The notes beneath the pieces were generated by a model. The model did no database searches and had not been told where the DNA came from. It saw only the letters and a program-made list of their open reading frames with translations. A stretch of 64,000 nucleotides of DNA, taken from NCBI RefSeq assembly GCF_015477605.1, contig NZ_JADLQX010000001.1:248001-312000 (forward strand). The letters run 5' to 3'. A program made the position numbers and the translations under genes. Origin of the DNA: Nocardia amamiensis (lineage in GTDB: Bacteria > Actinomycetota > Actinomycetes > Mycobacteriales > Mycobacteriaceae). Positions 32,267-41,058 of this stretch are shown in pieces; the stretch's first letter is position 1, and each line of letters opens with the position of its first letter.

Positions 32267-33838
32267 GTGATTCAACTGAAGGCCGGTCAGAACATTCCGC
32301 TGACCGGTGCGGTTCTTCGTTTCAGTGCGAAAGCCGAGGCTGCCCTCGATGTTTCCGCGCTGGTGGTCGCCGAGAACCTGAAGGTGTTCTCCAGCGACGA
32401 TTTCGTCTTCTACAACCAGCCCGCCACGGCGGGCGTCGCTTTGGCCGCCGACGGCGTGACGATCACGCTCGCCGAGGTCCGTCCGGACGCCAAGGCGGTG
32501 TTGCTGGTGGTGAGTGCCGATCCTGCCGCGCCTCCGCGCATCGACGGGCTCGGGCCGGTGACCGCGACGCTGTCCGAGAACGACAGTGTCGCAGCGGAAT
32601 TCGCGGCCACGCCGACGGCGGGCGAGACGGCGCTGATCTGCCTCGAGGTGTACCGGCGCGGTCCGGCGTGGAAGCTGCGCGCCGTCGGCCAGGGCTACGC
32701 GGGCGGACTCGCCGTGCTGCTCACCGCGCACGGCGTGGACGTCGACGGTGAGCCCGCGCAACCCGATCCCGCACCGCAGCCGGATGCGCACACCGTGGCC
32801 GATCCCTTGGCGGGTGACGCGCGGACCACCGGTGCGCCGCTGGAAGTCGCACACGGCCTGGAACGACTCTGGATGGTCTTCGAGGACGCCGCGCGCTCGG
32901 CCGCCGCGTTGGTCTCGGCGCGCGAATACGCGGCCAAGCGATTGGACCACGAACTGTCGCTCGCTGTTTCCGATCCCGCGACCAGGAACACTCCGGCGGC
33001 CGAGGAGGCGCGCCGCGCCGCGCACCAACGCAACGACGAGCTGATCGCCACCGCCGAGCACAACCATCAGCGCGACGCCGAACAGCTGATGCGCGAACTC
33101 GCCGAGGCGGACTCGGTGCTGCCGCCCGCGCTGGCGTCCTGGGATTCGCCCGCCTGGGACAAGCCGCCCGCACCGAGCGATGGCATCCGGCTCGGCGAGC
33201 TCTACGCGCTCGATCGCGGCGCCCTGCGCATTCCGTATTGCGTGCCCGTGCCGCTGAATCGGCCGCTGTGGATCGATACCGAGTCGACCCGAGCCGTCGC
33301 CCCGGTGGTGGGTGCGCTGCTCGCGCGACTGCTCGCCACGGCGCCGCAGCGGCGGGCGCTGGTCGACATCATCGACCTGACCGACGCGTTCAGCGGGTTC
33401 ACCGATCTGCTCGCGCCGGTGCTGAACGGACCGCCGGTCACCGACCACTCCGACATCTCGGCACGATTGCAGGCACTGGTGGATGCCGCCGAGCTCGCCG
33501 AACTGGCCTACAGCAGTGGCGCTTTCACACCGCCGAGCGAACACCGGGTCCTGCTGGCGGCGGATTTCCCGCATGGCTACCAGAGCTCGGACGCGCAGCG
33601 CATCGGTGCGCTGATCGCGCGCGGCGACTTGATCGGCCTGTCCACGGTGATCGTCGGCGCCAACGAATCCGATTCCGCCGACACCACCGTGGCGTTGCTG
33701 TCGCAGTCGTGCAGGCACCTGCCCACCGTCGGCGGCACCCCGCTGTTCGATCCGTGGACCGGCAGCGCGTGGCAGCTGGATCTCGACCTGCTGCCGCAGG
33801 AGCCGGGTCAGCAGGCGCGTTTCCTGCGCACCCGCTGA
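32267..33838 (+). CDS. TerD-domain protein with large unknown C-terminal domain
   Basis: A 523-residue protein. Residues 1-165 are a TerD-like domain matching the first domain of the preceding gene (FSSDDFVFYNQPA; RGPAWKLRAVGQGYAGGLAVLL). Residues about 205-290 are helical, with a possible coiled coil, and about 310-523 form a globular domain I do not recognise, with PYCVPVPLNRPLWIDTESTR, RALVDIIDLTDAFSGFTDLL and HRVLLAADFPHGY. That part has the strand-loop layout of a P-loop-like or FtsK/HerA-like domain without an intact Walker A. GTG 32267 has GGGGCGGA upstream. It is the second gene of the operon with the TerD fusion. Confidence 0.82.
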   Translation: MIQLKAGQNIPLTGAVLRFSAKAEAALDVSALVVAENLKVFSSDDFVFYNQPATAGVALAADGVTITLAEVRPDAKAVLLVVSADPAAPPRIDGLGPVTATLSENDSVAAEFAATPTAGETALICLEVYRRGPAWKLRAVGQGYAGGLAVLLTAHGVDVDGEPAQPDPAPQPDAHTVADPLAGDARTTGAPLEVAHGLERLWMVFEDAARSAAALVSAREYAAKRLDHELSLAVSDPATRNTPAAEEARRAAHQRNDELIATAEHNHQRDAEQLMRELAEADSVLPPALASWDSPAWDKPPAPSDGIRLGELYALDRGALRIPYCVPVPLNRPLWIDTESTRAVAPVVGALLARLLATAPQRRALVDIIDLTDAFSGFTDLLAPVLNGPPVTDHSDISARLQALVDAAELAELAYSSGAFTPPSEHRVLLAADFPHGYQSSDAQRIGALIARGDLIGLSTVIVGANESDSADTTVALLSQSCRHLPTVGGTPLFDPWTGSAWQLDLDLLPQEPGQQARFLRTR

Positions 33839-33868
33839 GCGCTCGACGTGGGCTGATCGTCCAGGCGG

Positions 33869-35602
33869 TCAGCCACGAGCGACGGCCACCCGCGGCCGCA
33901 GCGGTTCGGGCAGCCATGGCAGCAGCGGATCCGGCGCCCGGTCGACAATGCCACCGGCCGGGTCGTCGACGTAGTCGCGGCGGACCAAGTCGTCCTCCGG
34001 GCGGTAGATCTGGCGCACGATCAGGGCGCACAGTCCCACCACCGCGAGGTCGCGCAGCACCACCGTGCCGGTGAACCACTGCTCGGGCAGCCCTTTGCGG
34101 TCCAGGCCGAGGTAATAGAACATGCGCGGCACCCAGACCAGCGCGTCGATGGTCATCCACGTCAGCAGAATGCGCCGGTGCGGCAGCGCGAGAACGGCGA
34201 GCGGAACCAGCCACAACGAATACTGCGGGCTCCACACCTTGTTCGTCAGCAGGAAGGCCGCGACCACCAGGAAGCACAGCTGTGCCAGCCGTGGGCGCCG
34301 CGGCGCGGTGAGACCGATATAGCCGATCACCGCGCACGCCACGACGAACGCGAGCAGTGAAACCGCGTTCAGGATGACCGGCTGCTCCCCGTGGTCGAGG
34401 ACGCCGTCGAAACCGGGCCAGCCGGTGAACGAGGAGATCACGTTGTAGATCGAGTCCGGATCGGCGTGCCGGGTGGTGTTCAGCCGGAAGAACTCCCGCC
34501 AACCGTTCGGGTACAGCGCGGCGATCGGCAGGTTCACCGCCAGCCAGGTGCCCAATGCCGCGGACACCGTGACGGATGCGGCGCCGAGCGGGCGGGCGCT
34601 GAGGAATTGGACGCGGTAGGGCGTCTCACGTACCCACGCCAGGAACGTCGGCCAGCCGTCCACATCGCGTAGCCGCAGGCCGAGGTGGGTGCGCGGGGTC
34701 CGCTGCATCGTCTCGGTGCGCAGGCACAGCACGACGATGGGGCCGAGTAGGAGCAGCGGATACAACTTCGCGGCGCCACCGAGACCGAGCAGCACGCCGG
34801 CGAGCACGGGTTTGCGCCGGGCCCAGGCGAGCAGACCGGTCGCGGCGAAAGCGGTTGCGAGCGCGTCGAAATTGGTGAACGCATGCACGATCACCAACGG
34901 CGAGCAGGCGACCAGCGCCGCGTCCCAGATCCGGCGACCGGCCAGCAGTGCCGAGGCCCAGATGGTGACCAGCCAGGCCATCGCCAGCCCGAACGCGACG
35001 ACGTTGAAGTAGATCACCACCTGCAACGCGCCGGGCAGCGGCGCGGCGTCCCAGCTCTTGGCGATCCGCATCGCGAAGTACTGGTACAGGCCCGAGAGCA
35101 CCGGGTACTCCATGTACCGAAGTTCCCGGCCGCCGTCGGGTGTCTGCTCGATCCAATGTTTCTTGTACGGGAAGGCGCCCTCGTTCAGCCGCTCCGCGCC
35201 ATAGAGCGGCACGGTGTCCGAATAGCACATGGCCACGTACTGGCGGCCGTTGTTCCAGTCGAGGGTCAGGTTGCCGTCCGCGCCGGTGGTCTGCTGAATG
35301 CAGCCCGCCTTGCCGAACCAGCCGAGTGCGAGGAACACGACCGCGAACGCCAGCAGCACTCGCATCGGCGTCCAGAACCGCACCCGCCCGATCAGGGCGT
35401 GGTCACCGACCGGCCCGCCGATCACCGTGGACAGCTGGGCGGTCAGCGAATCGTTGCGGCTCGGCCGGTCTCGCGCGTCCGCCGAGCGGAGGTCCGGCGC
35501 GAGCGGGGCGGGCGCGGCATAGTATCCCCGACCGGCCCCCGCCCGGTCGGATTGCGGCGCCCACCCGTTCGTCCGTGGCTCCACCAGCTGCTGATCGGTC
35601 AC
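33869..35602 (-). CDS. GT87-like membrane protein downstream of ponA1 (Rv0051-like)
   Basis: A 577-residue inner-membrane protein with an N-terminal cytoplasmic segment of about 80 residues, then some ten or more hydrophobic helices, and a cytoplasmic acidic tail. Landmarks: MEYPVLSGLYQY, GLGGAAKLYPLLLLG and WSPQYSLWLVPL, shared with the gene at 12651-14039. Position directly after ponA1, 11 bp apart and on the same strand, matches the M. tuberculosis pair Rv0050-Rv0051. A polyprenyl-phosphate-sugar-dependent glycosyltransferase acting on an envelope lipid or wall polymer is likely but unproven. Confidence 0.85.
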   Translation of the reverse strand: MTDQQLVEPRTNGWAPQSDRAGAGRGYYAAPAPLAPDLRSADARDRPSRNDSLTAQLSTVIGGPVGDHALIGRVRFWTPMRVLLAFAVVFLALGWFGKAGCIQQTTGADGNLTLDWNNGRQYVAMCYSDTVPLYGAERLNEGAFPYKKHWIEQTPDGGRELRYMEYPVLSGLYQYFAMRIAKSWDAAPLPGALQVVIYFNVVAFGLAMAWLVTIWASALLAGRRIWDAALVACSPLVIVHAFTNFDALATAFAATGLLAWARRKPVLAGVLLGLGGAAKLYPLLLLGPIVVLCLRTETMQRTPRTHLGLRLRDVDGWPTFLAWVRETPYRVQFLSARPLGAASVTVSAALGTWLAVNLPIAALYPNGWREFFRLNTTRHADPDSIYNVISSFTGWPGFDGVLDHGEQPVILNAVSLLAFVVACAVIGYIGLTAPRRPRLAQLCFLVVAAFLLTNKVWSPQYSLWLVPLAVLALPHRRILLTWMTIDALVWVPRMFYYLGLDRKGLPEQWFTGTVVLRDLAVVGLCALIVRQIYRPEDDLVRRDYVDDPAGGIVDRAPDPLLPWLPEPLRPRVAVARG

Positions 35603-35613
35603 GGAACCCGAGG

Positions 35614-38388
35614 CTACCGGCCCCGGGTCGGGGGTGTTCCGGTCGTCCCCGAGTCGCTGCCGTTCCCGTTGCCCGCGCGTGGCGTACCGGTGGCCGTGGG
35701 GGACGAACCATCGGTGGGTGCCACCGGCTGGCCGGGCAGCGGGCCCGAGTCCTGCTCACGCTGCTGCTGCGAGCGCGGCTGCTGCGGGGCAGGCTGGACG
35801 CCGGGCACGGGGATCACGATGCCGGGGAAAACCTCCACCTGCGTCGGCGCGACTACGACCGGAGGCAGCAGCGGGGAATCGACGGCGGACGGCGGGGTGT
35901 AGGGCGCCGACCATTCCGGGACACCGGCCTGGCCCTTGATCGGGGCCGGCTTCGGGAAGGCTTCGTTCGAGGTGCCCTTCAGGGCACCGTCCATCGTGGC
36001 CTTCCAGATATCCGATGGCAGGCCGGAGCCGTAGACCATGCCGCCACTGGCATTGCGCAGCGGATCGCCCTGCTCGGTGCCGACCCAGACAGCGGTCGAC
36101 AACGACGGGGTGTACCCGACCATCCAGGCGTCTTTGTTCTCACCGGTATCGCCCAGCTGTGCGGTACCGGTCTTGGACGCCGATTCGCGGCCGCCGGCCA
36201 GGCCGTGGTTGCGCGAATAGGCCGCGATCGGCTTCATCGCGGCGGTCACGTTGTCGGCCACCGCCGCGGAGACGCGCTGCTCGCCGGCGACCTCACCGCG
36301 GTCGAGCAGCACCTGGCCGTCGGCGGTCACCACCTTCGACACGAAATGCGGCGCGTGGTAGACGCCGGAGGCCGCCAAAGTCGCGTAGGCGGAAGCCATG
36401 TCGAGCGGCCGCGCCTGGTACTGGCCGAGCACGATGCCGTTGTTGGGGCCGGAGCCGTCCGGCTCGGTGAGCGTCTGGCCCACGCCCGGAATGGTTTCCG
36501 GGATGCCGAGCTTGTGCCCCATGGCGGCGATCTTCTGCGGGCCGTTCTGCATGTCCAGCTGCATGCGGTAGAAGCTGGTGTTCAGCGACCGCTTCAGTGC
36601 CTCGGCGATGGTGCACATGCCGCACTGCTCGCCTTCGACGTTGGTGATCTTGATGCCGTTCACGGTGATCGGCGAGCTGTCGTACATCTGCGAGAGCGGG
36701 ATGCCCATCTCCAGATTCGCCGCGAGGCCGATGACCTTGAACGAGGAACCGGTCTGCAAGCCCGCGTTGGCGAAGTCGTAGCCCTGCCCGTCGTTGCCGC
36801 CGTAGTAGGCGCGCACCGCGCCGGTGCGCGGATCCACCGAGACGACGGCGGTGCGCAAGTTCTCCGGCTCGCCGTCCATGTTCTTGGTCACCGCGTCCAC
36901 GGCCGCCTGCTGCGCCTTCGGGTCGATCGTGGTGGTGATCTGCAGACCCGCGGTGTTCAGCTGTTGCTCGCTGATGCCCGCGGCGGCGAGCTCCCTCAGC
37001 ACCTGCGACTTGATCAGGCCCTCCGGTCCGGAGTCCTGTTCCTTGTCCCTGGTCGCCGCCAGCGGGACGACCTGGGGGTACTGCAGCCCCTGCCGCTCGG
37101 CCGCGGACAGGTTGCCGCTGGAGACCATGCCGTCGAGCACGTAGCTCCAACGGGTCTTCGCGCCCTCCGGATTCTTCTCCGGGTCCAGGCTGGACGGCAG
37201 CTGGATGGTGGCGGCCAGTACCGCGCCCTCGGCGACGGTCAGTTCCTGGACCGGCTTGCCGAAGTACGACTTGGCCGCCGCGTCGATGCCATAGGAGCCA
37301 CGACCGAAGTAGATGGTGTTCAGGTAGGCGGCGAGGATCTCGTCCTTGCTCCACTGGCGCGCCATCTTGGCCGAGATGACCAGCTCACGCATCTTGCGGG
37401 TCAGCGAGCGCTCGTCGCCGACCAGCGCATTCTTCACGTACTGCTGGGTGATCGTCGAACCACCGCCCGCGCTTTCCTTGCCCAGGATGTTGTCCCGGGC
37501 CGCCCGCGCGAAGCCGGAGATCGAGAAGCCGGGGTTGGTGTAGAAGTCCCGGTCCTCGGCCGCCATCACCGCGTTGCGCACATGCGGCGGGATCTGCTCG
37601 ATGGTGACGTCGGTCCGGTTGCCTTCCGGCGGAACGACTTTGCTGACCACTGTGGTGCCGTCGGCGGCGAAAATCGTCGCGACCTGGTTGGTCTTCAGGT
37701 CGCCCGGCTTCGGCACCGAGACCGTGGTGTACGCGGCCAGGAAGATGCCGCTGGGCACCAGGATGGCCAGCGCGACCAGGACGTACAGGGTCCGGCGGAC
37801 GATGCGCCACGGCGACTTCTGGCCCGCGGGCCGACGCCTGCCCGGCCCGTCGGAGCCGCCGCTACCGCCGCCCCGGCGTGGGGGCGGGCCGGAGGGCGGA
37901 CCACCCGCGGTCTGCCTGCGTTCACCGGTGCTCGGCCCGGTTCCGGGGACGCGACGGCCATTGCGATCGACCGCTGGGCGCTGCCCGGTGATCGGGCGGG
38001 AACCGGTGGCCGGCCCGCGCCGGTTGCGCTCTGCCGCCGTCTCGGTCGGCGAGCCGGGGCGCTGGATCTTCTGGGTTGCCTGCGGGCTGGGGGCGCCGCG
38101 ATCGGGCACGCCGCGGTTCGGCTGCGCCGGGCGTCCCGGCTGCGGTGGACGGCCCTGCTGGGCCGGACGCCCCTGTGGCGGGGGTCCGGGACGACGTGGC
38201 GGCTGTGGGCCGCGCGACTCGCCGGGGAACGGCGCGCCGGGGCGCGCACCGGGCGGAGGACCCGGCCGGGCGCCGGGCGGCGGCCCGGGACGGGAATTCT
38301 GGTACGGGTTGGGACCTGGAGGTGAACTGCGTTGCGGACGGCTGCCATGTGGTTCATCGCCGCGGGGGGACTCGTAGGGCGAATTCAC
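35614..38388 (-). CDS. ponA1: Bifunctional class A penicillin-binding protein
   Basis: Glycosyltransferase and transpeptidase that polymerises and crosslinks peptidoglycan outside the membrane. The 924-residue protein has a Pro/Gly/Arg-rich cytoplasmic tail (about 1-195), one membrane helix (about 197-220), a GT51 domain with AAEDRDFYTNPGFS and GGSTITQQYVKNAL, and a transpeptidase domain with the nucleophile motif SSFK (near 547), SLN (SLNTSF) and KTG (SKTGTAQLGD, near 737). A Pro/Ser/Gly-rich C-terminal tail follows. GTG 38388 has GGAGAT seven bases upstream, so it is preferred over ATG 38403. Context DUF5318-ponA1-GT87 matches Rv0049-Rv0051. A second such PBP is at 43921. Confidence 0.95.
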   Translation of the reverse strand: MNSPYESPRGDEPHGSRPQRSSPPGPNPYQNSRPGPPPGARPGPPPGARPGAPFPGESRGPQPPRRPGPPPQGRPAQQGRPPQPGRPAQPNRGVPDRGAPSPQATQKIQRPGSPTETAAERNRRGPATGSRPITGQRPAVDRNGRRVPGTGPSTGERRQTAGGPPSGPPPRRGGGSGGSDGPGRRRPAGQKSPWRIVRRTLYVLVALAILVPSGIFLAAYTTVSVPKPGDLKTNQVATIFAADGTTVVSKVVPPEGNRTDVTIEQIPPHVRNAVMAAEDRDFYTNPGFSISGFARAARDNILGKESAGGGSTITQQYVKNALVGDERSLTRKMRELVISAKMARQWSKDEILAAYLNTIYFGRGSYGIDAAAKSYFGKPVQELTVAEGAVLAATIQLPSSLDPEKNPEGAKTRWSYVLDGMVSSGNLSAAERQGLQYPQVVPLAATRDKEQDSGPEGLIKSQVLRELAAAGISEQQLNTAGLQITTTIDPKAQQAAVDAVTKNMDGEPENLRTAVVSVDPRTGAVRAYYGGNDGQGYDFANAGLQTGSSFKVIGLAANLEMGIPLSQMYDSSPITVNGIKITNVEGEQCGMCTIAEALKRSLNTSFYRMQLDMQNGPQKIAAMGHKLGIPETIPGVGQTLTEPDGSGPNNGIVLGQYQARPLDMASAYATLAASGVYHAPHFVSKVVTADGQVLLDRGEVAGEQRVSAAVADNVTAAMKPIAAYSRNHGLAGGRESASKTGTAQLGDTGENKDAWMVGYTPSLSTAVWVGTEQGDPLRNASGGMVYGSGLPSDIWKATMDGALKGTSNEAFPKPAPIKGQAGVPEWSAPYTPPSAVDSPLLPPVVVAPTQVEVFPGIVIPVPGVQPAPQQPRSQQQREQDSGPLPGQPVAPTDGSSPTATGTPRAGNGNGSDSGTTGTPPTRGR

Positions 38389-38497
38389 TGACAAGATCTC
38401 CATAACTCGTAGCGGTCCAGGTGGCTATCAGCGCTGGTCACCGGGGCGGACGCAGGTCGGCTCCGCGAGTCACCCGCCGGGCAGATGACCAGGCACT

Positions 38498-38917
38498 TCA
38501 TTCGGCGGCGGTGCGCCGGTTCGCGCGTGTCCCGGTGCGGCGGCGCGGCGGTGCCGGCGCGGAACCGAGCACATAGGACTGCACCAGATGATTCCAGCTG
38601 CAGGTCCGGCATACCTCGACGACATGAACCGAGAACTCCTCGCGAGTCTCGGCGAGGCGCGTGAGCTCCTCGGGTGTGCGAGCCGATCCGGCGACCGGTC
38701 CGAGGCCGTCGCCGAAGACCCAGGATACGAGGGTCAGCTGTTCTTTCCGGCAGATGGGGCATGTGACCTCGCTCCCCCGACCGTGGAACTTCGCCGCACG
38801 CAAGAGATAAGGATTCGCATCACACACCTCGGCGACATCGACCCGGCCCGCATAGACGTCAGCCAGCAGCGACCGGCGCCGGAGGGCGTAGTCGACCACT
38901 TGCCGCTGAATTCGCAC
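38498..38917 (-). CDS. DUF5318 zinc-ribbon-like protein (Rv0049-like)
   Basis: A 139-residue protein with GTG start at 38917 (residues RIQRQVVDYALRRRSLLADV). It has two cysteine pairs, CPIC and CRTC, spaced like a zinc ribbon, and the strings ANPYLLRAAKFHG and KEQLTLVSWVFGDGLGPVAGS that I recall from the mycobacterial gene upstream of ponA1. Role unknown; conserved linkage with ponA1 hints at cell-wall growth. It lies 109 bp upstream of ponA1 on the same strand. The longer reading frame towards 40510 is antisense to the DUF1707 genes. Confidence 0.87.
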   Translation of the reverse strand: MRIQRQVVDYALRRRSLLADVYAGRVDVAEVCDANPYLLRAAKFHGRGSEVTCPICRKEQLTLVSWVFGDGLGPVAGSARTPEELTRLAETREEFSVHVVEVCRTCSWNHLVQSYVLGSAPAPPRRRTGTRANRRTAAE

Positions 38918-39031
38918 GAGAACCAGAGTAGCGGTGTTGCCATCGGGCTGCCCCGGGCTGTGCGGATTGCCCCGTCGGCGATCCGTGCGCGTACCGGCGC
39001 GTCGCGCCGCTACCCGGACTACGATCCGTCT

Positions 39032-40144
39032 GTGTCCACCGCAGCATCCGGGCGCATGCGTGCGCGTGATCTCGACCGCGCCGCCGCGTCCACCCTGCTG
39101 GATGCCGCCTACGCCGAGGGACAGCTCGGCGCCGACGAGTACCACGACCGAATCGCGCAGGCAGCGGCCGCGCGGACGCTCGGCGAATTGACCCGGCTCA
39201 CCGCTGATCTGCAGACACCGGCCGGCGCGGGGGAGTTCGCCGCCGACCGGCCGCATGTCACGCGAAAAGTGTTGCGGCGCCCCGCATCCGGGACAAGTTA
39301 CCCCGGTCACACCAGGGCGCGTGATGCCGATCGCACCACTACTCGCGAGCTGCTCGACCTCGCCCGCGCCGACGGCCAGCTGTCCGAGGAAGAACACGAC
39401 ACCCTCGTCGAACTGGCCGCGGAGGCGCGCACCCTGGGGGATCTGGACGATCTGGTCGCGGACTTGCAGCGGCCCGGCAAGGCCACCGCGCCACCGCGCC
39501 CACCGCGCTCGCGCCGCCGCCAGTGGTATCTGGGTGCCGTCACCGTGGCCGCGGTGACGGCCGCCTGCGCCGGATTCCTCGCGGTCACCCGGGCGGCGGA
39601 CGAACCGCCACCCGCGGTACAGGTGGTGTCGGTGGCGGACCCGGGAGCGGTGCAGCCGTTGGTGGTCCCGACGCCGAGTCTGGTCACCACCGAAGGGATC
39701 ACCACGTTTCTGCGCAACTACCAGCGGAAATTCGGGGACCTGCAGGTCGATGAACTGCGCATGCACGACGGGTACGCATCGATCGTGCGGGCGGTGCCCG
39801 GTCAGCCGAACCGAAAGGCCGAGTACGACTACCGCGGCGGATTCGTGCCGTCCCGGGAAATCCAAACGCGCAAGGCCGACACGCCGTCGGCTGATCTGGG
39901 TGGGTTGAACGTGGAGACGGTCGGCCGTGCGCTCGCGGACGCGGCCACTATCACCCGAGTTCCCGGCGGCGCCATATCGCATTTCGCGGTACGGGTGTAC
40001 GACAACAGGTCCTACGCCGGCTCCGGCACCTCCGAACGGCAAACCGTCGTCGAGGTCTACGTGAGCAACGCCGTCAGGGAGTCCGGCCACTTCACGATGA
40101 CCCCGGCGGGCGAGATGCTCCGCGTCTGGCCGTTCAAGGGATAA
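39032..40144 (+). CDS. Membrane protein with two DUF1707 domains
   Basis: A 370-residue protein. Two DUF1707 modules (about residues 9-63 and 91-148) share the RARDxDR start, the DGQL-type E-x-E helix and the LGEL/DL tail; then comes an Arg-rich stop-transfer segment, one membrane helix (YLGAVTVAAVTAACAGFLAV), and an extracellular domain of about 190 residues. DUF1707 is a short helical domain common in actinobacterial single-pass proteins; its function is unknown. GTG 39032 is the likely start, since the frame further upstream is antisense to the DUF5318 gene. The stop lies 4 bp before the next gene, a single-DUF1707 homologue. Confidence 0.85.
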   Translation: MSTAASGRMRARDLDRAAASTLLDAAYAEGQLGADEYHDRIAQAAAARTLGELTRLTADLQTPAGAGEFAADRPHVTRKVLRRPASGTSYPGHTRARDADRTTTRELLDLARADGQLSEEEHDTLVELAAEARTLGDLDDLVADLQRPGKATAPPRPPRSRRRQWYLGAVTVAAVTAACAGFLAVTRAADEPPPAVQVVSVADPGAVQPLVVPTPSLVTTEGITTFLRNYQRKFGDLQVDELRMHDGYASIVRAVPGQPNRKAEYDYRGGFVPSREIQTRKADTPSADLGGLNVETVGRALADAATITRVPGGAISHFAVRVYDNRSYAGSGTSERQTVVEVYVSNAVRESGHFTMTPAGEMLRVWPFKG

Positions 40145-40148
40145 GACA

Positions 40149-40946
40149 ATGGCGACAACCCGATACAGCGGCATCCGCGCCCGCGACACCGACCGCGCCG
40201 ACGTGTGCGGACTGCTCGATGCCGCGCTGGCCGACGGACAGCTCACCGACCGCGAGCACGCCGAGCGGACCGCCACGGCCATGCGTGCCAAGTCCTTCGG
40301 CGAGCTCGACGAGTTGATCGGTGACCTGCAGATCCCGGACGAGCTGGTGAACGCCCCCGTGGTCCGGGTGGACCGGCGCCGTCCGCGGCGCTGGCTGGCG
40401 CCGGTCTCGACCGTCGTGGCGGCCGCCGTGGCCGGTGCGATGGTCGGCGCGGTCAGCCGGTGTGGCATAGATCTGCCGGGGTCCTCGGAAAACGTTCCAG
40501 ACCTGACCACCGGCGCGGGTCTCGCCTACTTCCTGACGGAGTACCGGGCCGAATTCGGCGATCTGACCGCCGACGAGGTGACGATGTATCCGAAGTACGT
40601 GCTCGTGGACCGCCAGACGCCCGGCAACGCGGCCGAGACCAGCGACTACCGCTACAACGGCGACTTCCGCACCTCGACGACCTCGGAGCGCAAATCCGGG
40701 ACGCGCACCTTCGACCTCGCGACCGTCGACGTGCCTGCCATCGCCCGGCTGCTGGCCGGTGCGCCGGAGACAGTGCGGCTCCCGGACGGCGTGATCACCC
40801 ACGTCGTCGTCGAGTATTCGTCGCACAGCGCCGTCGACCTCGGCCCGGTGATGGACATCCACGTCAAGGGCAAGGGTGGCGCATCCGGCTATGTGACGGT
40901 CACCTTCGCGGGCGAGCCGCTCGCCGTCTATCCGCCCTCTCGCTGA
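40149..40946 (+). CDS. Membrane protein with one DUF1707 domain
   Basis: A 265-residue relative of the preceding gene: DUF1707 module at about residues 8-62 (IRARDTDRADVCGLLDAALA), an Arg-rich stretch, a membrane helix (VSTVVAAAVAGAMVGAVS) and an extracellular domain that matches the preceding protein's (YFLTEYRAEFGDLTADEV versus FLRNYQRKFGDLQVDEL). It starts 4 bp after the upstream stop, so the two are coupled paralogues. Confidence 0.86.
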   Translation: MATTRYSGIRARDTDRADVCGLLDAALADGQLTDREHAERTATAMRAKSFGELDELIGDLQIPDELVNAPVVRVDRRRPRRWLAPVSTVVAAAVAGAMVGAVSRCGIDLPGSSENVPDLTTGAGLAYFLTEYRAEFGDLTADEVTMYPKYVLVDRQTPGNAAETSDYRYNGDFRTSTTSERKSGTRTFDLATVDVPAIARLLAGAPETVRLPDGVITHVVVEYSSHSAVDLGPVMDIHVKGKGGASGYVTVTFAGEPLAVYPPSR

Positions 40947-40989
40947 ACTGGCACGTCGTCCATCGAGCGGCGACGACTGTGCACGGATG

Positions 40990-41006
40990 TATCGCTCCGA
41001 TATAGT
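40990..41006 (+). promoter_or_regulatory. Putative padR-ino1 promoter with dyad TATCG-CTC-CGATA
   Basis: A perfect 5-bp inverted repeat with a 3-base spacer at 40990-41002 overlaps TATAGT (41001-41006), a good -10 hexamer, 53 bp before the PadR start. The placement fits autorepression of a PadR-ino1 transcript. Confidence 0.55.
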
Positions 41007-41058
41007 GGAAAGTCGCATCCATCGGTTAGGTCTGAACACAGTCAGGGGGTGAAGCCCG

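Noticed and set aside
35140..38325. A 1061-codon plus-strand frame opposite ponA1
   Set aside because: ponA1 on the minus strand has all catalytic motifs; this frame is only its complement.
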